In this document: piece by piece, positions 34,808-45,349 of the stretch | Layout of the letters: each line of letters begins with the position of its first letter | Numbering within the stretch: the stretch's first letter is position 1 | DNA from: Mesostigma viride | Taxonomy: Eukaryota > Streptophyta > Mesostigmatophyceae > Mesostigmatales > Mesostigmataceae | Direction: 5' to 3' | NCBI GenBank assembly: GCA_009746045.1 | Contig: RPFO01000015.1 | Span: 3,526,764 to 3,590,763, forward strand | Length of the DNA stretch: 64,000 nt | The notes under the pieces: model-generated | Told to the model about the DNA's origin: nothing | The model's input: only the letters and a program-made list of their open reading frames with translations | The model's database searches: none | Program-made: the position numbers and the translations under genes

Positions 34808-34913
34808 CGAGCTCATTCCAGAGGGCATGCGCTGCCGCCATAACCGTGACCTTATCAAAGGGATAGTGCTGGGTGCTACTGTGATGGGCATGACTTTGTA
34901 TGTTGGCGTTTGA
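34808..34913 (+). CDS. ZIP transporter exon 4: helix 8 and C-terminus
   Basis: The first base completes a Tyr codon. The exon then encodes ELIPEGMRCRHNRDLIKG followed by helix 8 (IVLGATVMGMTLYVGV) and TGA at 34911-34913. ELIPEG continued by a short basic loop and a final Gly-rich helix is the usual ZIP ending. At 35 codons this exon is too short for a usual ORF scan and was found from the splice phase. Confidence 0.88.
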
Positions 34914-35020
34914 AGCCCCAGTCAAGCTGCCACTGTCCATTTACACAGAGCGTGTAGTATTAGAAGGCTTCTTGGTACGACGGCATTTTTTAAAGTCAAG
35001 AAAGTGCCTTCATATCATGT

Positions 35021-35076
35021 TATTAATTAATTAGTTATCACGTGACCGCAGTCACGTGATAACTAATTAATTAATA
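35021..35076. repeat. Perfect inverted repeat with 4-nt loop, containing CACGTGAC
   Basis: Two 26-bp arms (35021-35046 and 35051-35076) pair perfectly around CGCA. Each arm contains TTAATTAATTAGTTATCACG, so the core resembles the LINE-B 3' terminal hairpin. It is followed by an A/T-only stretch to 35105. Confidence 0.9.
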
Positions 35077-35159
35077 AATTATAATATTATTATATTATAA
35101 TATAAACGCATCACGTTGGTGCCATTTCAGAGTAGAGGAATCTTCAACCCCTCCTGTAT

Positions 35160-35855
35160 ACAATGAGAAGGAGGGTGGGTGCCCTAGCTTCTCTCACTGC
35201 CACCAGTCCGTGGACAGGCCACAGAGCGCTCTATCCACAGCACTGGGCCGGGGCGCATCACTGTGGGTGCAATACAACCATAATGATACCCCATCCGCGT
35301 GACCTTCACGAGTGTTGCCAGGAAGGTGAAATTCCTTCAAGCTCGTCATCGCCTGCAAGGACGGAACGACCCCAGCATCGACGATCTAATCTCCCCAGAG
35401 CAGCTCCGAGAAAAGAATGCCCTGCTAGCTACCGAGGAAGCGGCAGATGCCAGGAGGCGCCATGTCCGCGTCTTCGTCCGCCTCGTCGGCGACCGCCCTA
35501 CCCTCTTCATCGACGGGGTCCGCACGAATGTGGCTGCCCCCAAGAAGAAGCAGAAGGTGCAGCACCCGCCGGCTTCTGTAGCATCGTCGTCAACGCGCGT
35601 CCCCGGTAAGGGCACACCCTCGCGGCCTCGCGGTACAATAGGCTTTGGGCACAGCCTTTACTAATAAACAGGCCCCTTTCCATCTCCATGTCGCACCATG
35701 CGAGCATGATCGGGATGCAAGGTCGCCAGGCACGCCACGGTCAACCCTCCCGCCAATTTTCCAGCCTCACTCGCCTCTTGGCCCGCCTTGAGCGGGACGA
35801 GGCTCAGTCGACACGCCAGCGACCCCAGCCAAAACCGAGAGGACGCATTAATTAA
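35160..35855 (+). pseudogene. LINE ORF1 C-terminus and start of ORF2 (probable LINE-B), truncated
   Basis: The frame 35299-35664 carries KVKFLQARHRLQGRNDPSID, DDLISPEQLREKNALL and VRLVGDRPTLFIDGVR. This is the C-terminal-domain pattern of LINE ORF1 proteins and resembles the LINE-A ORF1 end. A new frame then starts at 35688 (MSHHASMIGMQGRQ, basic, Arg-rich), as expected for an ORF2 N-terminus. It is cut at ATTAATTAATTA, where an inverted LINE-B 3' end begins. Assignment to LINE-B is by position only. Confidence 0.5.
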
Positions 35856-35945
35856 TTACACGTGACTGCGTCAGTGACGTGAGCATAAGTCCTCAGTGGG
35901 AGGGGAACATGGGATGGAATGGATGGTGTAAGCTATCTAGGTCCT
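35850..35945 (-). mobile_element. LINE-B 3' end, inverted fragment
   Basis: Minus-strand copy of the LINE-B tail: TTAATTAATTA, then the CACGTGAC-type hairpin, then the GCATAAGTCCTCAGTGGGAG block and TAAGCTATCTAGGTCCTA. It is joined directly to plus-strand LINE-B reverse transcriptase, giving a head-on arrangement. Confidence 0.7.
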
Positions 35946-37637
35946 AACAAGCAGAATTTACTAGCTGACCTCATTTATGCCGACGACATCACGCTCATCG
36001 AGAAGCCGGAGTCTGCCCAACTTTGGCTGGACTGCCTGGCGCTCGAGGCTCGGGCGGTTGGTCTAGAAATCAGCCCCAAAACGGAGGCCCTGGCCCTCGG
36101 CATGGCAGGGCCCCCACCCACACTCCGCCTCTTAGACGATGCCAAGGTCAACTACCCTCCTTCAGGCCGCTTCAAGCTGCTCGGCAGTTGGCTTCCCGAC
36201 TGCGAGGACGACATGACGACACGGATCGGCATGGCGTGGGCGCACCTACATGACCACCGCCGCTGGTGGAGCAACCCCGCCCTACCCCGGATCGTCGCAA
36301 ATGCCGCAAGAAGCTCTCGGAGACTCGCTTCACGCTGGATGACGACTTGACCCTGGCCCAGCAACAGCGGCGACGCGAGCTATGGCCGACCTACCTTCAG
36401 CTCCGGCAGAGCGCACGGGGGAAGCCGGTATACTGGAGGGGGGCGGTCATCCACGTTGACCACAAGCCCTGGCAGGCCCCCCCTGCCACCTCAGACTACT
36501 AGGGAATATATACCACTAGTGTAGATTAGTCAGGCTTAGCCTTTGCAAGTGGCCCACGCGCATGTGCGCCCATAATGGCCCCCATGGATGATGCCTTCAG
36601 AATTTAGCCACGCCCTGCCTATAATGGGACCCCCATGGATGTCGCATTAAGAATTTAGCCGTGCTATGTAGTGCAGAGAGATGCTCTCTGTCGAGAAGCC
36701 CTGCCCTAGCCCTTGTATAGCCATGATGATCTTCCCCCCCCATGACATACTCCCCCTTAGCTGGGCATAGTGTGAAGATCATGAGGGTGCAGGTGCCTTG
36801 GTGCACCTAGAGCAAGTGTTGCTTACATTCCCACCCTTGCAGGATTAGTAGCCCAGAATGTATTAAAAGCCATATGCCCCCTCTCAGGGATATGTGCTAC
36901 ATGTACTCCCAACGGAGTTATGTTTCTACTTACTTACTTACTCATCCCGGATCGTCAAGCGTGACCTCTTCAAGGTCGTCATTCTGACGATCCTGACCTA
37001 CGGCGCCGAGACGTGGACACTGGCGCAGGAGCTGGAGCAACGATTCGACGGCGCCGTCACCAAGATGCTGCGCCAGGATCTCCTTTGGTTTGCACATTAG
37101 TAATGAGGATTTGTACGCTGATTTGCCCTATGTTTCCCACATTATTAGGCACAGGCGCCTGGGCCTAGCCGGGCACCTGGCCCGCACAGATCAGGTAGAT
37201 ACATCAGATAGACTAGCTGGCACCAAGCCCGCCCAGCCTGGGCGATATGTCCTCACCTGGCGTGCCCCCGGCCGCGCGCGGCAGGGCCGCCACCCGTGGA
37301 CTTTTCGTGATAGACTCGGCATGGACATGTGCTACACTAGACGTGACGGGCTCACACCCGGGCAGCCTCCTGGTTTGTCTGTAATATGGAGGCAGATGGT
37401 GCGCAAGGATAGATGGCAAGTAGTGATGAAGGAGTCTGACCACCCCCAAGCCTGTGGGGGCTCCGCGTGTGACCGCGTATGGCATTCATAGCGATTCGGG
37501 CCGCGGTGCCCACACCCCTGTAACTAGGACCTAGATAGCTTATACCATCCATTCCATCCCATGTTCCCCTCCCACTGAGGACTTATGCTCACGTGACGCA
37601 GTCACGTGTCGTGTCTATTAATTAATTAATTAATTAA
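35946..37637 (+). pseudogene. LINE-B reverse transcriptase and 3' UTR, interrupted by LINE-A
   Basis: The 35946-36296 part encodes RT palm and thumb: LIYADDITLIEKPESAQ with the catalytic YADD, LEISPKTEALAL, FKLLGSWLPD and NPALPRIV. After the LINE-A insertion the frame resumes with KRDLFKVVILTILTYGAETW. It then shifts into RHRRLGLAGHLARTDQ and GRARQGRHPWTFRDRLG, the C-terminal region. The 3' UTR follows (TAACTAGGACCTAGATAGCT, CACTGAGGACTTATGC), then the CACGTGACGCAGTCACGTG hairpin and a TTAA repeat tail. No endonuclease is present, so the copy is 5' incomplete. It differs from the L1 element at 3895-8210. Confidence 0.75.
36297..36945 (+). mobile_element. 5'-truncated LINE-A inserted into LINE-B, with target-site duplication
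   Basis: Contains the end of LINE-A ORF1 (FTLDDDLTLAQQQRRREL to HVDHKPWQ), the LINE-A 3' UTR and an ACTT repeat tail. It is flanked by the 11-bp direct repeat CCCGGATCGTC (36286-36296 and 36946-36956). Removing it joins NPALPRIV to KRDLFKVV in LINE-B. This is the expected footprint of target-primed reverse transcription. Confidence 0.9.
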
Positions 37638-37990
37638 GCTATCTAGGTCCTAGTTACAGGCCGGTTGTGGGCACCACGGCCCGAATCGCTATGAATGCCA
37701 TACGCGGTCACACGCGGAGCTCCAACAGACTTGGGGGTGGTCTCCGTCATCACTACTTGCCATCTATCCTTGCGTACCATCTCCCTCCATATTACAGACA
37801 AACCAGGAGGCTGGGCACCCGGGTGTGAGCCCGTCACGTCTATAGTGTAGCACATGTCCATGCCGAGTCTATCACGAAAAGTCCAAGGGTGGCGGCCCTG
37901 CCGCGCGCGGCCTGGGGCACGCCAGGTGAGGACATATCGCCCAGGCTGGGCGGGCTTGGTGCCAGCTAGTCTATCTGATGTGTCTACCTG
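37638..37990 (-). mobile_element. LINE-B 3' fragment, minus orientation
   Basis: Reverse copy of the LINE-B C-terminus and UTR: VDTSDRLAGTKPAQPGRYVL and GRARQGRHPWTFRDRLGMD on the minus strand. It lacks the terminal hairpin next to the TTAA tract at 37617-37638. It is interrupted at CAGGTAGACACATCAG by the LINE-A copy to its right. Confidence 0.75.
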
Positions 37991-39486
37991 ATTAATTAAA
38001 TTAGGAACATAACTCCGTTGGGAGTACATGTAGCACATATCCCTGAGAAGGGGCATATGGCTTTTAATACATTCTGGGCTACTTCCTGCAAGGGTGGGGA
38101 TGTAAGCGACACTTGCTCTAGGTGCGCCAGGGCACCTGCACCCCCATGATCTATCAAGCTATCAAGGAGACAAGCTATGCCCAGCTAGGGGGAGCCTGTC
38201 ATGGGGGGGGAAGATCATCATGGCTAGACAAGAGCTAGGGCATGGCTTCTCAACAGAGAGCGTCTCTCTGCATAGGCATGGCATGGCTAAATTCTTAATG
38301 CTACATCGATGGGGGGGTCCCGTTATAGGCAGGGCGTGACTAAAGGCTGAAAGCATCATCCATGGGGGCCATTATGGGCGCACATGCGCGTAGGCCACAT
38401 GCTAGGCTAAGCCTAACTAATCTACACTACTGGTGTATATTCCCTAGTCTGAGGTGGCAGGAGGGGCCTGCCAGGGCTTGTGGTCAACGTGGATGACCGA
38501 CCCCCTCCAGTATACCGGCTTCCCCCCTGCGCTCTGCCGGAGCTGAAGGTAGGTCGGCCATAGCTCGCGTCGCCGCTGTTGCTGGGCCAGGGTCAAGTCG
38601 TCGTCCAGCGTGAAGCGAGTCCCCGAGAGCTTCTTGCGGCCTTTAAGGAACGACAGCTTGTCCGCCATGTACTTACTAACTAAAGCTGGTGAGGAGCACG
38701 GGTGCCAGGCCAGCCCTACGGCCCCTACCCCGCGCACGGGGGAGGCGGACAGCCGACATCCGCAGCTCACCAGTGAGTTGCATGGGGGCAAGAATGTCAC
38801 GCTTAAATGCCGTGAGAAGAGTGGTCGAGGTCTCACCTACCGGCTGGTCGAAGTGCTTGACGATGACATTGATTTGTGGCTACGCTGGCCGCTGGGTGAT
38901 GTCGGCCTCCTCGCGAAGGTCGAGGGCTTGTTGCTTGAGCTGTGCCGCGATGGTGGAGGTGGTGGAGGTGGTATATGATGCTTAAGCAAGTCCGCCCAGG
39001 TGGAGGGAGCATCGCTAGCCGGGCCAGCAGAATCATGCTGGCTGGGCAGCAATGTCCTTCACCGCCTGGGCGGTGAGGCCGGCGGTGTCATGCAAGCACT
39101 CAAGGGCGGTGGCGGTGGCTTGGAGGCGCTGGTCGAGGTCGAGGAGCTGGGTCTTGATGTCGGCAGTGGAGCTAGGCGGAAATGGCAGTCCACGGAGGTG
39201 GAGGCGACGGTGGTGGAAAGGTGAGGACGCTCAGTAGCCAGCGTGCCGCCTATTGCTGCCACATCGGCAGCAACGGGGGTCACGTGCTGCTGAAAGGCTT
39301 CCGTAAGTAAGGATGGAACGGAGTGTGGGGGCGGAGATGGATGGAGCCCAGATCTCGCCATCAGAGCGCATGAGAAGGGAGTTGAGGATGGTATGCTGGA
39401 TCGAGTTGGGGGCGGGTGCACCCGAACAGAACATTGATGTTATGCCAACAGCTGCCGTTCGAGGTGATGAGGCGATTGATGGTATC
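37991..39486 (-). mobile_element. LINE-A copy with decayed ORF1, minus orientation
   Basis: Minus-strand ORF1 pieces in shifted frames: QQHVTPVAADVAAIGGTLAT near 39300, TWADLLKHH near 39000, and DKLSFLKGRKKL to DHKPWQAPP at 38444-38690. The LINE-A 3' UTR ends at TCCGTTGGGAGTACATG near 38010. Homology to the 2078-3462 ORF1 is clear, but the frame is broken several times. Both borders lie in TTAATTAA tracts. Confidence 0.75.
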
Positions 39487-39552
39487 ATTAATTAATTAAT
39501 TAATTAATTAATTAATTAATTAATTAATTAATTAATTAATTAATTAATTAAA
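39487..39552. repeat. TTAA/ATTA microsatellite
   Basis: About sixteen uninterrupted TTAA units. Shorter tracts of the same motif border most LINE-A and LINE-B copies in 35-42.3 kb. Confidence 0.95.
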
Positions 39553-40450
39553 CTCGTGATCCCGTTGGGGAGTCACGGAGCATTAACCCTGATGGATGGA
39601 TAGATGATAAGCTACTAGCGGGGGGGTGGGGGTGGAGGTGGGGGTGCATGGAGAAGGGTAGTGCTGGAGGTGGGGGTGGGGGGGGAGGAGGGTGGCGATT
39701 GGGGTTAATACTTTTCAACGCATGGAGTCTTTATTTCAGGGCGGATATGCGTCCTCTCTTTTAGTAATGAGATGAATGAGGATTTGTACGCTGTTTTGCC
39801 CTATGTTTCCCACATATTTATTAGGCACAGGCGCCTGGGCCTTGCCGGGCACCTGGCCCGCACAGATCAGGTAGACCCACGAGGTAGCCATGGCTGACGG
39901 CGGAGCTCATAACTTTCACGTTTGAACACCGCATTCGGCTGTGAATATATCACTAATAACGCTTCATCTTTCTAAGACGCACATGCTGATATAATTTTCT
40001 GAAGCTATTACGCAATATATGACGAGCAAACGCTCCTCGGCGCAACGCAGCCTGGCGGATGCGCTCGGCCATGAAAATACGTCCGCAGCTCCGGCTGCAG
40101 CTTCGCCCTCAGGTCCGGCAGGCAGCTCGGTGACACTAGTCGCGCACTGGTGGTCGCCCCAAACCCTCCCGGGCTCAATGCCTCGCCATCGGCATCGCCT
40201 GACCCTAAAAGCAGCCGCCCAGCCGACAAAACAGGAGGGTTTTCACGCCCCACAGAACCGCGCTTTCGGCCCCAACCTTTAATTCAAGGTCGATGATCAT
40301 GACTGGACGAACATGTCCCCGGCAACTGCCATGCACTGCATCTTCTTCGGGGACTACAGCTCGCTCGCTTTACAACCTTACACCTTGTACACCTCGATCG
40401 CTTTACGACCTGTGCCTCCATCTCCACGACAGTAGGCTGAAGCATAGCTG
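39553..40450 (+). mobile_element. LINE-B scrap followed by a LINE-A 5' fragment
   Basis: The 39772-39876 part repeats LINE-B (AATGAGGATTTGTACGCTG, CACCTGGCCCGCACAGATCA) up to GGTAGAC. From 39877 the LINE-A leader begins (CCACGAGGTAGCCATGG), followed by the ORF1 start at 40019 (TSKRSSAQRSLADALG, compare MSKRPSTQRSLTAALG at 2078). ORF1 decays by 40280. The 39560-39720 part is G-rich (GGTGGGGGTGGAGG). Confidence 0.65.
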
Positions 40451-40705
40451 ATTAATTAATTACATGTAATTAATTAATTAAGAACATTACTCCGTTGGGA
40501 GCTTATGTAACACATAGCCCTGAGATGGGGCATATGGTTTGTAATACATTCTGAGCTATACAACCTGCAGGTCACTGGGGGGATGTAAACTGCCACCTAC
40601 TCTGGGTGCACAAGGTGCACCTGCACCACCATGATTGATTAATTAATAGACACGTGACTGCGTCACGTGAGCATAAGTCCTCAGTGGGAGGGGAACAAGG
40701 GATGG
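40451..40705 (-). mobile_element. LINE-A 3' end and LINE-B 3' end, minus orientation
   Basis: Two tails next to each other. The segment 40470-40640 is the LINE-A 3' UTR (CTCCGTTGGGAGCTTATG, GGGGCATATGG). From 40640 the sequence is TTAATTAATAGACACGTGAC, then GCATAAGTCCTCAGTGGGAG, the LINE-B terminus. Confidence 0.7.
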
Positions 40706-40805
40706 CGCCACCATGATGTATCATACCTAAAAGGCCTGGCATGGGGTGGAAGATTATTATGGCTAGCTAGCCTAGGCAATGGCTAGGGCGATGAACCCGA
40801 GCTAG

Positions 40806-41395
40806 GCGATGGTGATTGGGGCTACCAGTTGCATGCCACGGCCGCTGCTGCTAGACGGGACGGAGGTCCCGTTCCGTCACTGCTTCAAGCTGCTGGGGAG
40901 CATGCTCCCCGACGCCGCCCATGCATGGAAACTAGCATCGGCCTGGCTCCGCTCGCTCAACCCCTACTGGCACTCGAAGACCCTGGGCGAGGACCCCAAG
41001 CGCGTGCTCTTCAAGGTCCTAGTCCTCTGACACGGTGCTCACGTATGGCTCCGAGGCATCGGGACGCTCACGGACAAGATGGCTGCCCGGCTGGACGGCA
41101 CGGTTTACAGGATGCTCCGACAGGTCCTGAACGTAGGATTTTCAACACATAGGTCGTTAGAGTCTTGTATAAGGGTATGCCTTGCATTACGGACGAGATT
41201 AGGCAGTGTAGGATAGCATTCGTAGGACATCTTGCTCGCACCAGTCAGGTAGACACCACCCTCGGTCTGGCCGGCCCCCAGCGGCTTGGCCAGCCAGGGC
41301 GGCGGCATATCCTGACCTGGCCTGGCCCCAAGGACATTCCTAGAAACATTGGTAAACCTGCCATGAACTATTATACACAGCAATTGCTGGCCGAC
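40806..41395 (+). pseudogene. LINE reverse-transcriptase C-terminal remnant (diverged family)
   Basis: Pieces of the RT thumb and connection region in broken frames: LLDGTEVPFRHCFKLLGSML, WLRSLNPYWHSKT, KRVLFKVLVL, then CRIAFVGHLARTSQVDT and PGRRHILTWPGP. The order parallels LINE-B (FKLLGSW, LFKVVIL, GHLARTDQVDT), but the sequence is clearly diverged, so it is a related family. Confidence 0.6.
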
Positions 41396-41789
41396 CTAGT
41401 GGTCCCAGCCCAGTTTGAACACCGCATGCATGTCCTCCCTCTCTCTTGCTTGGACTGCAATGCAGAACAAGAAGAGGTGGAGGACGATTGTCCAGGCCCA
41501 CACGCCAGCCCCTGTGGGCAAGGCCCCCCCCCCCCCAGGACGAAGGGGCGCTTTGCTGAGTATGTAGTGTAGTTAGGATTTTCCAGATGAGCTTAGAGTT
41601 AGCTTACTTAGGTTTCGCGGCGTCGCTCACCTCCATCCATCAAGCAAGGGAATACGTGCTACATGATCTTTCCACGGTCGAGTCATGTTATAATTTAATT
41701 AAATTTAATTTAATGGCTTGGGCATGGCATCTCAGCAGAGAGCAACTCTCTGCATGGGCAAAGCATGACTAAATAATGCTATGCATCAT
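41396..41789. other. LINE debris, unresolved
   Basis: A C run lies at 41526-41537. From 41640, GTGCTACATGATCTTTCCAC and GAGTCATGTTATAATTTAAT resemble the very end of LINE-A with an A/T tail. A scrap of LINE-A UTR (ATCTCAGCAGAGAGCAACTC) follows at 41728. Confidence 0.4.
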
Positions 41790-42215
41790 GCGCACCAAGC
41801 CCGCCCATGCAGCCTGGGCGTTATGTCCTCACCTGGCGTGCCCCAGGCCGCGCGCGGCAGGGCCGCCACCCGTGGACTTTTCATGATAGAGTCGGCATGG
41901 ACATGTGCTACACTAGACGTGACAGGCTCACACCCGGGCAGCCTCCTGCATGGTTTGTCTGTAATATGGAGGCAGATGGTACGGTAGGATATAGATGGCA
42001 AGTAGTGATGAAGGAGACCACCCCCAAGTCTGTGGGGGCTCCGCGTGTGACCGCGTACGGCATTCATAGCGATTCGGGCAGTGGTGCCCACAAACAACCC
42101 TGTAACTAGGACCTAGCTAGATAGCTTACACCATCCATTCCATCCCATGTTCCCCTCCCACTGAGGACTTATGCTCACGTCACTGACGCAGTCACGTGTC
42201 TACTAATTAATTAAT
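41790..42215 (+). mobile_element. LINE-B 3' fragment, plus orientation, with intact terminal hairpin
   Basis: The LINE-B C-terminus begins at ACCAAGCCCGCCCATGCAGC and runs through GGCAGGGCCGCCACCCGTGG to the UTR and TTATGCTCACGTCACTGACG, CAGTCACGTG, then TAATTAATTAAT. It is the longer variant of the 3' hairpin. Confidence 0.8.
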
Positions 42216-42268
42216 CATGTGCAGGTGTGGAGCCCATGTCATAAGCACACATGTACATGGCTAGATAA

Positions 42269-42420
42269 TTAAGGGGACGTGGCGCGGCGAATATTTTCCG
42301 CGCGAAAAAATTCGCGGCACCGGCCGTACCGTGAAAAGTGGGTGCTCCGTGCGCGCACCACTTGCGGAAGTGGCCAGGGCGAGTGCGTTTAGGCGAAACT
42401 AGCAATGTAGGGCTAGAGAA
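42269..42420 (+). mobile_element. TTAA-flanked transposon end (fragment)
   Basis: TTAA then GGGGACGTGGCGCGG, TTCGCGGCACCGG, CCGTACCGTGAAAA, GTGCGCGCACCA and GGCCAGGGCGA. Same family as the left end at 42695 and the inverted one near 29045. Confidence 0.5.
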
Positions 42421-42694
42421 ATGCAAAACAAATGCTTGGATGTTGGAGACGATGATTCAATGATGTTGGGTTGCGGCGGTGTTGCGGCTCTGTCCTCTAC
42501 CGCCGCCTCTACCTTTAACCCATGTATAATCTTACCTAAGCTATAGTGAGGCGGCCGGTTGTAACTATACCCTGGGCGAAAGCTGGACGTGACGACCCTG
42601 ATCTCAATGCATTGACATATGTGTTACTGTAATATGCCATTAACAACTCACACCAAGACCATTTCAATTCAGGATAACGAAGGTAACACCTTAA

Positions 42695-44579
42695 GGGGAC
42701 ATGACACCCGGGACTTTTTTGGCGCCAAAAAAGTCGGGACGGTACCGACGGACCGTGAAATTGTGGTGCACAGTGCGCGCACCGTGCGGAGGTGGCCATG
42801 GCGACGTGCGTTCCGTTAAAATATGGCTAATCCGGCGGGCGACAGGCCGAAAAATTAAGCCGATGGTTAAAAGTGATGTTCTATTATGATGTTTCATAGC
42901 CAGATCTGCACTATTTGCAAATTCGCTGCCTTTGTTGGTACAGATTTGCACGGGGGTCTCATCCAACAATTTGGCCGCGATGAATAATCTAGCATGCGTG
43001 CCTGCGACGGTAGAACTCGATATTCGTGGGTTGTATTGATGCAGTAAGAGCCGTTTAGTAACGGACACCATGAAAATAACCTAAGCGTCTTCGATCTGCG
43101 GCCATTTCCTGTCATTTCTAAAATGATTTCGTTCAGGCCTGCGCGATCCGCGGTTAATCCATCCATGGTTGGCTGGCTTTTCTTGCGCGCCTGGGTAGGA
43201 AATAATGCCGGCCGTGGTACGTTGATTTGCCACATGTCACCGCCCAGTCTGTTTGCGCTCTTAATGAACCTGGCATGAAACTTTTGGCGCCGTTTCTGGG
43301 TTCTTCTTGCTATTTTGTTCTCCACTTGTTGCAGTTGTGCTATCAGATTTTTCGCAGCTTTCAATGGTTTTCCTTACGCTGCGTATGCCATGCTTCCTAA
43401 AGCTGCCCAGATTTGATCGGGCAGTTATCTGGCTTTGCTACGCTTCCTGTATGGAGGTTTTCACACGGTAGACATTCTATATTGCGTAGTCAAGGACCCT
43501 AGCTGCCTGGGAGCGGCATCACCGTTGCAAGGAGCTGGCGAGCTCATAAACGCCTGTCATGGCTCTTCAGCCTGCTGGAAAACAAGGTTGTTGTATGGAA
43601 GGTGAGAATATGTGAGTTACTTATCACATCCCCACCTGTTTAGCCTCCTACATGGCTTGTACTTCCTAGATGATAGGGATCAGGTCGTTATGGCTATGAA
43701 GGATGCACCTTTTATCCATAAGCGTCATGACATGGTGTTGGCTATGACTGACTCCCGCAAGCGGTCATACCTGCTCATAGTGGTTGAAGAGTTGGTGGTT
43801 GTTTTCTTCAAGCATCTAGCATTTGTTTTTCGTGGTTCTGCCCCATTTGCAGGGGGCAAGCTTAGGAATGTGCTCATGGTATTGCCTCATGTCATGGTGC
43901 ACCAAGCATGCAGGCTGGCAGCTATAACAAGATGTAATATGGGCAAACTAGGTCAGAATGACCTGTAATTTGGTGGCAAGCTTCGTGATACATTAATTTA
44001 ATTAATTGCACTTGTTTTGGCCCAGTTTGTTGTGGGCAAGGGTGTCTTTGTGGTGGTGTTTGAGCTCCAAACCACAAAAGGCGATCATTTTTTTTTTGCA
44101 CATGACCATATTTCAATGTGGGTAAACGTGGTCAGAATGAGCTGAAACTTTGGGGCTGTGTGATTGCAACCCTGGGCCAATTTTGAATATAAGATTTGAC
44201 CCCATGGCATGTGTCTATGATTTGATATATTTTTTTAGGCACCAAAAAATACGTGTTTTGGGCTAAATTGTTTCAATGTGTCTAAACATGCTTATTCTGA
44301 CCTGCAAACTAGCTGGAATTAATGGCAAGGGTTGCAATTAGATGGGAATATATGATTTGGCCACATTGGGTTTGCCCATTGTTCTAGGGAAAATCGGCCA
44401 AAAATAGCGTCTTTTTCTATTTTTAGCACATGACTGTCACATGGTGGGGGGTAGTACCCCCCCAAGTGGTTGGAAAATTTTTTTTTTATCATATTTATGG
44501 TCCCCCATCATAACTGGATTTTTATAACATGCCTAGGTATGGTTTCCAGAAAAGTGCCCTTTTGGGGTGTCATGTCCCC
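42695..44579. mobile_element. 1.9 kb element with 15-bp perfect terminal inverted repeats
   Basis: GGGGACATGACACCC at 42695-42709 pairs with GGGTGTCATGTCCCC at 44565-44579. The left end directly follows TTAA and contains a palindrome around GGCGCC (CTTTTTTGGCGCCAAAAAAG). Two related ends in the window (29045 inverted, 42273) also abut TTAA. This hints at a TTAA-targeting (piggyBac-like) family, but the right border is not TTAA. Frames at 42894-43364 (-) and 43612-43968 (+) resemble nothing I know. No transposase was recognised. Confidence 0.55.
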
Positions 44580-44597
44580 GTGACCCTAGCTAAAATG

Positions 44598-44950
44598 TGT
44601 TACAATTCATAACACACGCCGAGTGCCAACACGAGGGGTAGAACGTGCACAAATGATCACTAACGGTCAGGCATGCTCGGGCCGACATGGCCCTCGCACA
44701 CATGAACCACGCTGTTCCACTACAGTACATCTACACGGAGGATAAGGACCACTAATAAAGTACGTGGCGCGGCGCAAATGCACCGATGCACCGAACTACC
44801 GTAACATACAACAAGGGCCCAATGAACACTGTCCACCGGTACTAGCTACACGTAAACCTACATAGGAAAGCCAGTGGCTGTTTCGGAACGGCTAAGGCAA
44901 AGGACCTAATTTACGTCCGTAACTACAGCAGTTTGTTACGCGACGTAACA
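44598..44950 (-). mobile_element. LTR (353 bp) with adjacent polypurine tract
   Basis: On the minus strand it begins TGTTACGTCGCGTAAC at 44950 and ends GTTATGAATTGTAACA at 44598. It therefore has TG...CA termini within a TGTTAC/GTAACA inverted repeat. The minus-strand sequence immediately before it is GCGGGGGGGGAGG, a textbook polypurine tract. It is therefore the 3' LTR of a minus-strand element lying to the right. No second LTR was found in the window. Confidence 0.75.
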
Positions 44951-45349
44951 CCTCCCCCCCCGCAAAGGTAGGGAGCCCTCTCCCTACGCACAGGGAGGAA
45001 ACCAAAGGGGTAGGAATAACCTAACGCACCCAACAAAAGCCTAACACAATCGACTGACCATCCAAGGCCCAAAGCAAAAACATGCTAACCTCAGGTCCAC
45101 CCCGAATGGTGTAGGGCTCACCAGCACCAAGCCTGGTGAGAGGTTCCCCAAACTGCATGGCACTGAGGCCTTGCCGGGAGGGACGGCACTATAGGCAGGA
45201 CACACAGAGAAAACAACGTTAACACTAAGGACCAGGAACGACTAACCAACTGGCCAAGCCCTGAGGGCGACTCTATCTATATACCGCGAAGGGACAACAC
45301 CCTCAGGTCGGGCCTGGGGCCCACTATCTATAGTTGCCATCAGTCTGGA

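Larger units (their letters stand above)
13842..34913 (+). other. ZIP (ZupT-like) metal transporter gene, four exons, whole span
   Basis: Predicted polytopic transporter moving zinc, iron or other divalent metals into the cytosol. Proposed coding exons are 13842-14187, 15955-18015, 32649-32904 and 34808-34913, about 922 residues. Donors are GTAAGC, GTGAGT and GTAAGT; acceptors end GCAG, GCAG and TCAG. Phases are 1, 1 and 2 and match at every join: G+GA gives Gly, G+TC gives Val, TA+C gives Tyr. The last join restores ELIPEG. The topology is three helices, a very long loop, then five helices, as in ZIP proteins. HNLPEG (helix 4) and HNIPEG (helix 5) are the metal-site motifs. The string HNIPEGIIVAAPVYAAT is closest to bacterial ZupT and plant ZTP29. 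Exon choice at 15955 is the least certain. Confidence 0.85.

Noticed and set aside
42894-43968. Frames of 156 (-) and 118 (+) codons in the TTAA element as a transposase
   Set aside because: No piggyBac or other transposase motif visible; lengths are far too short.
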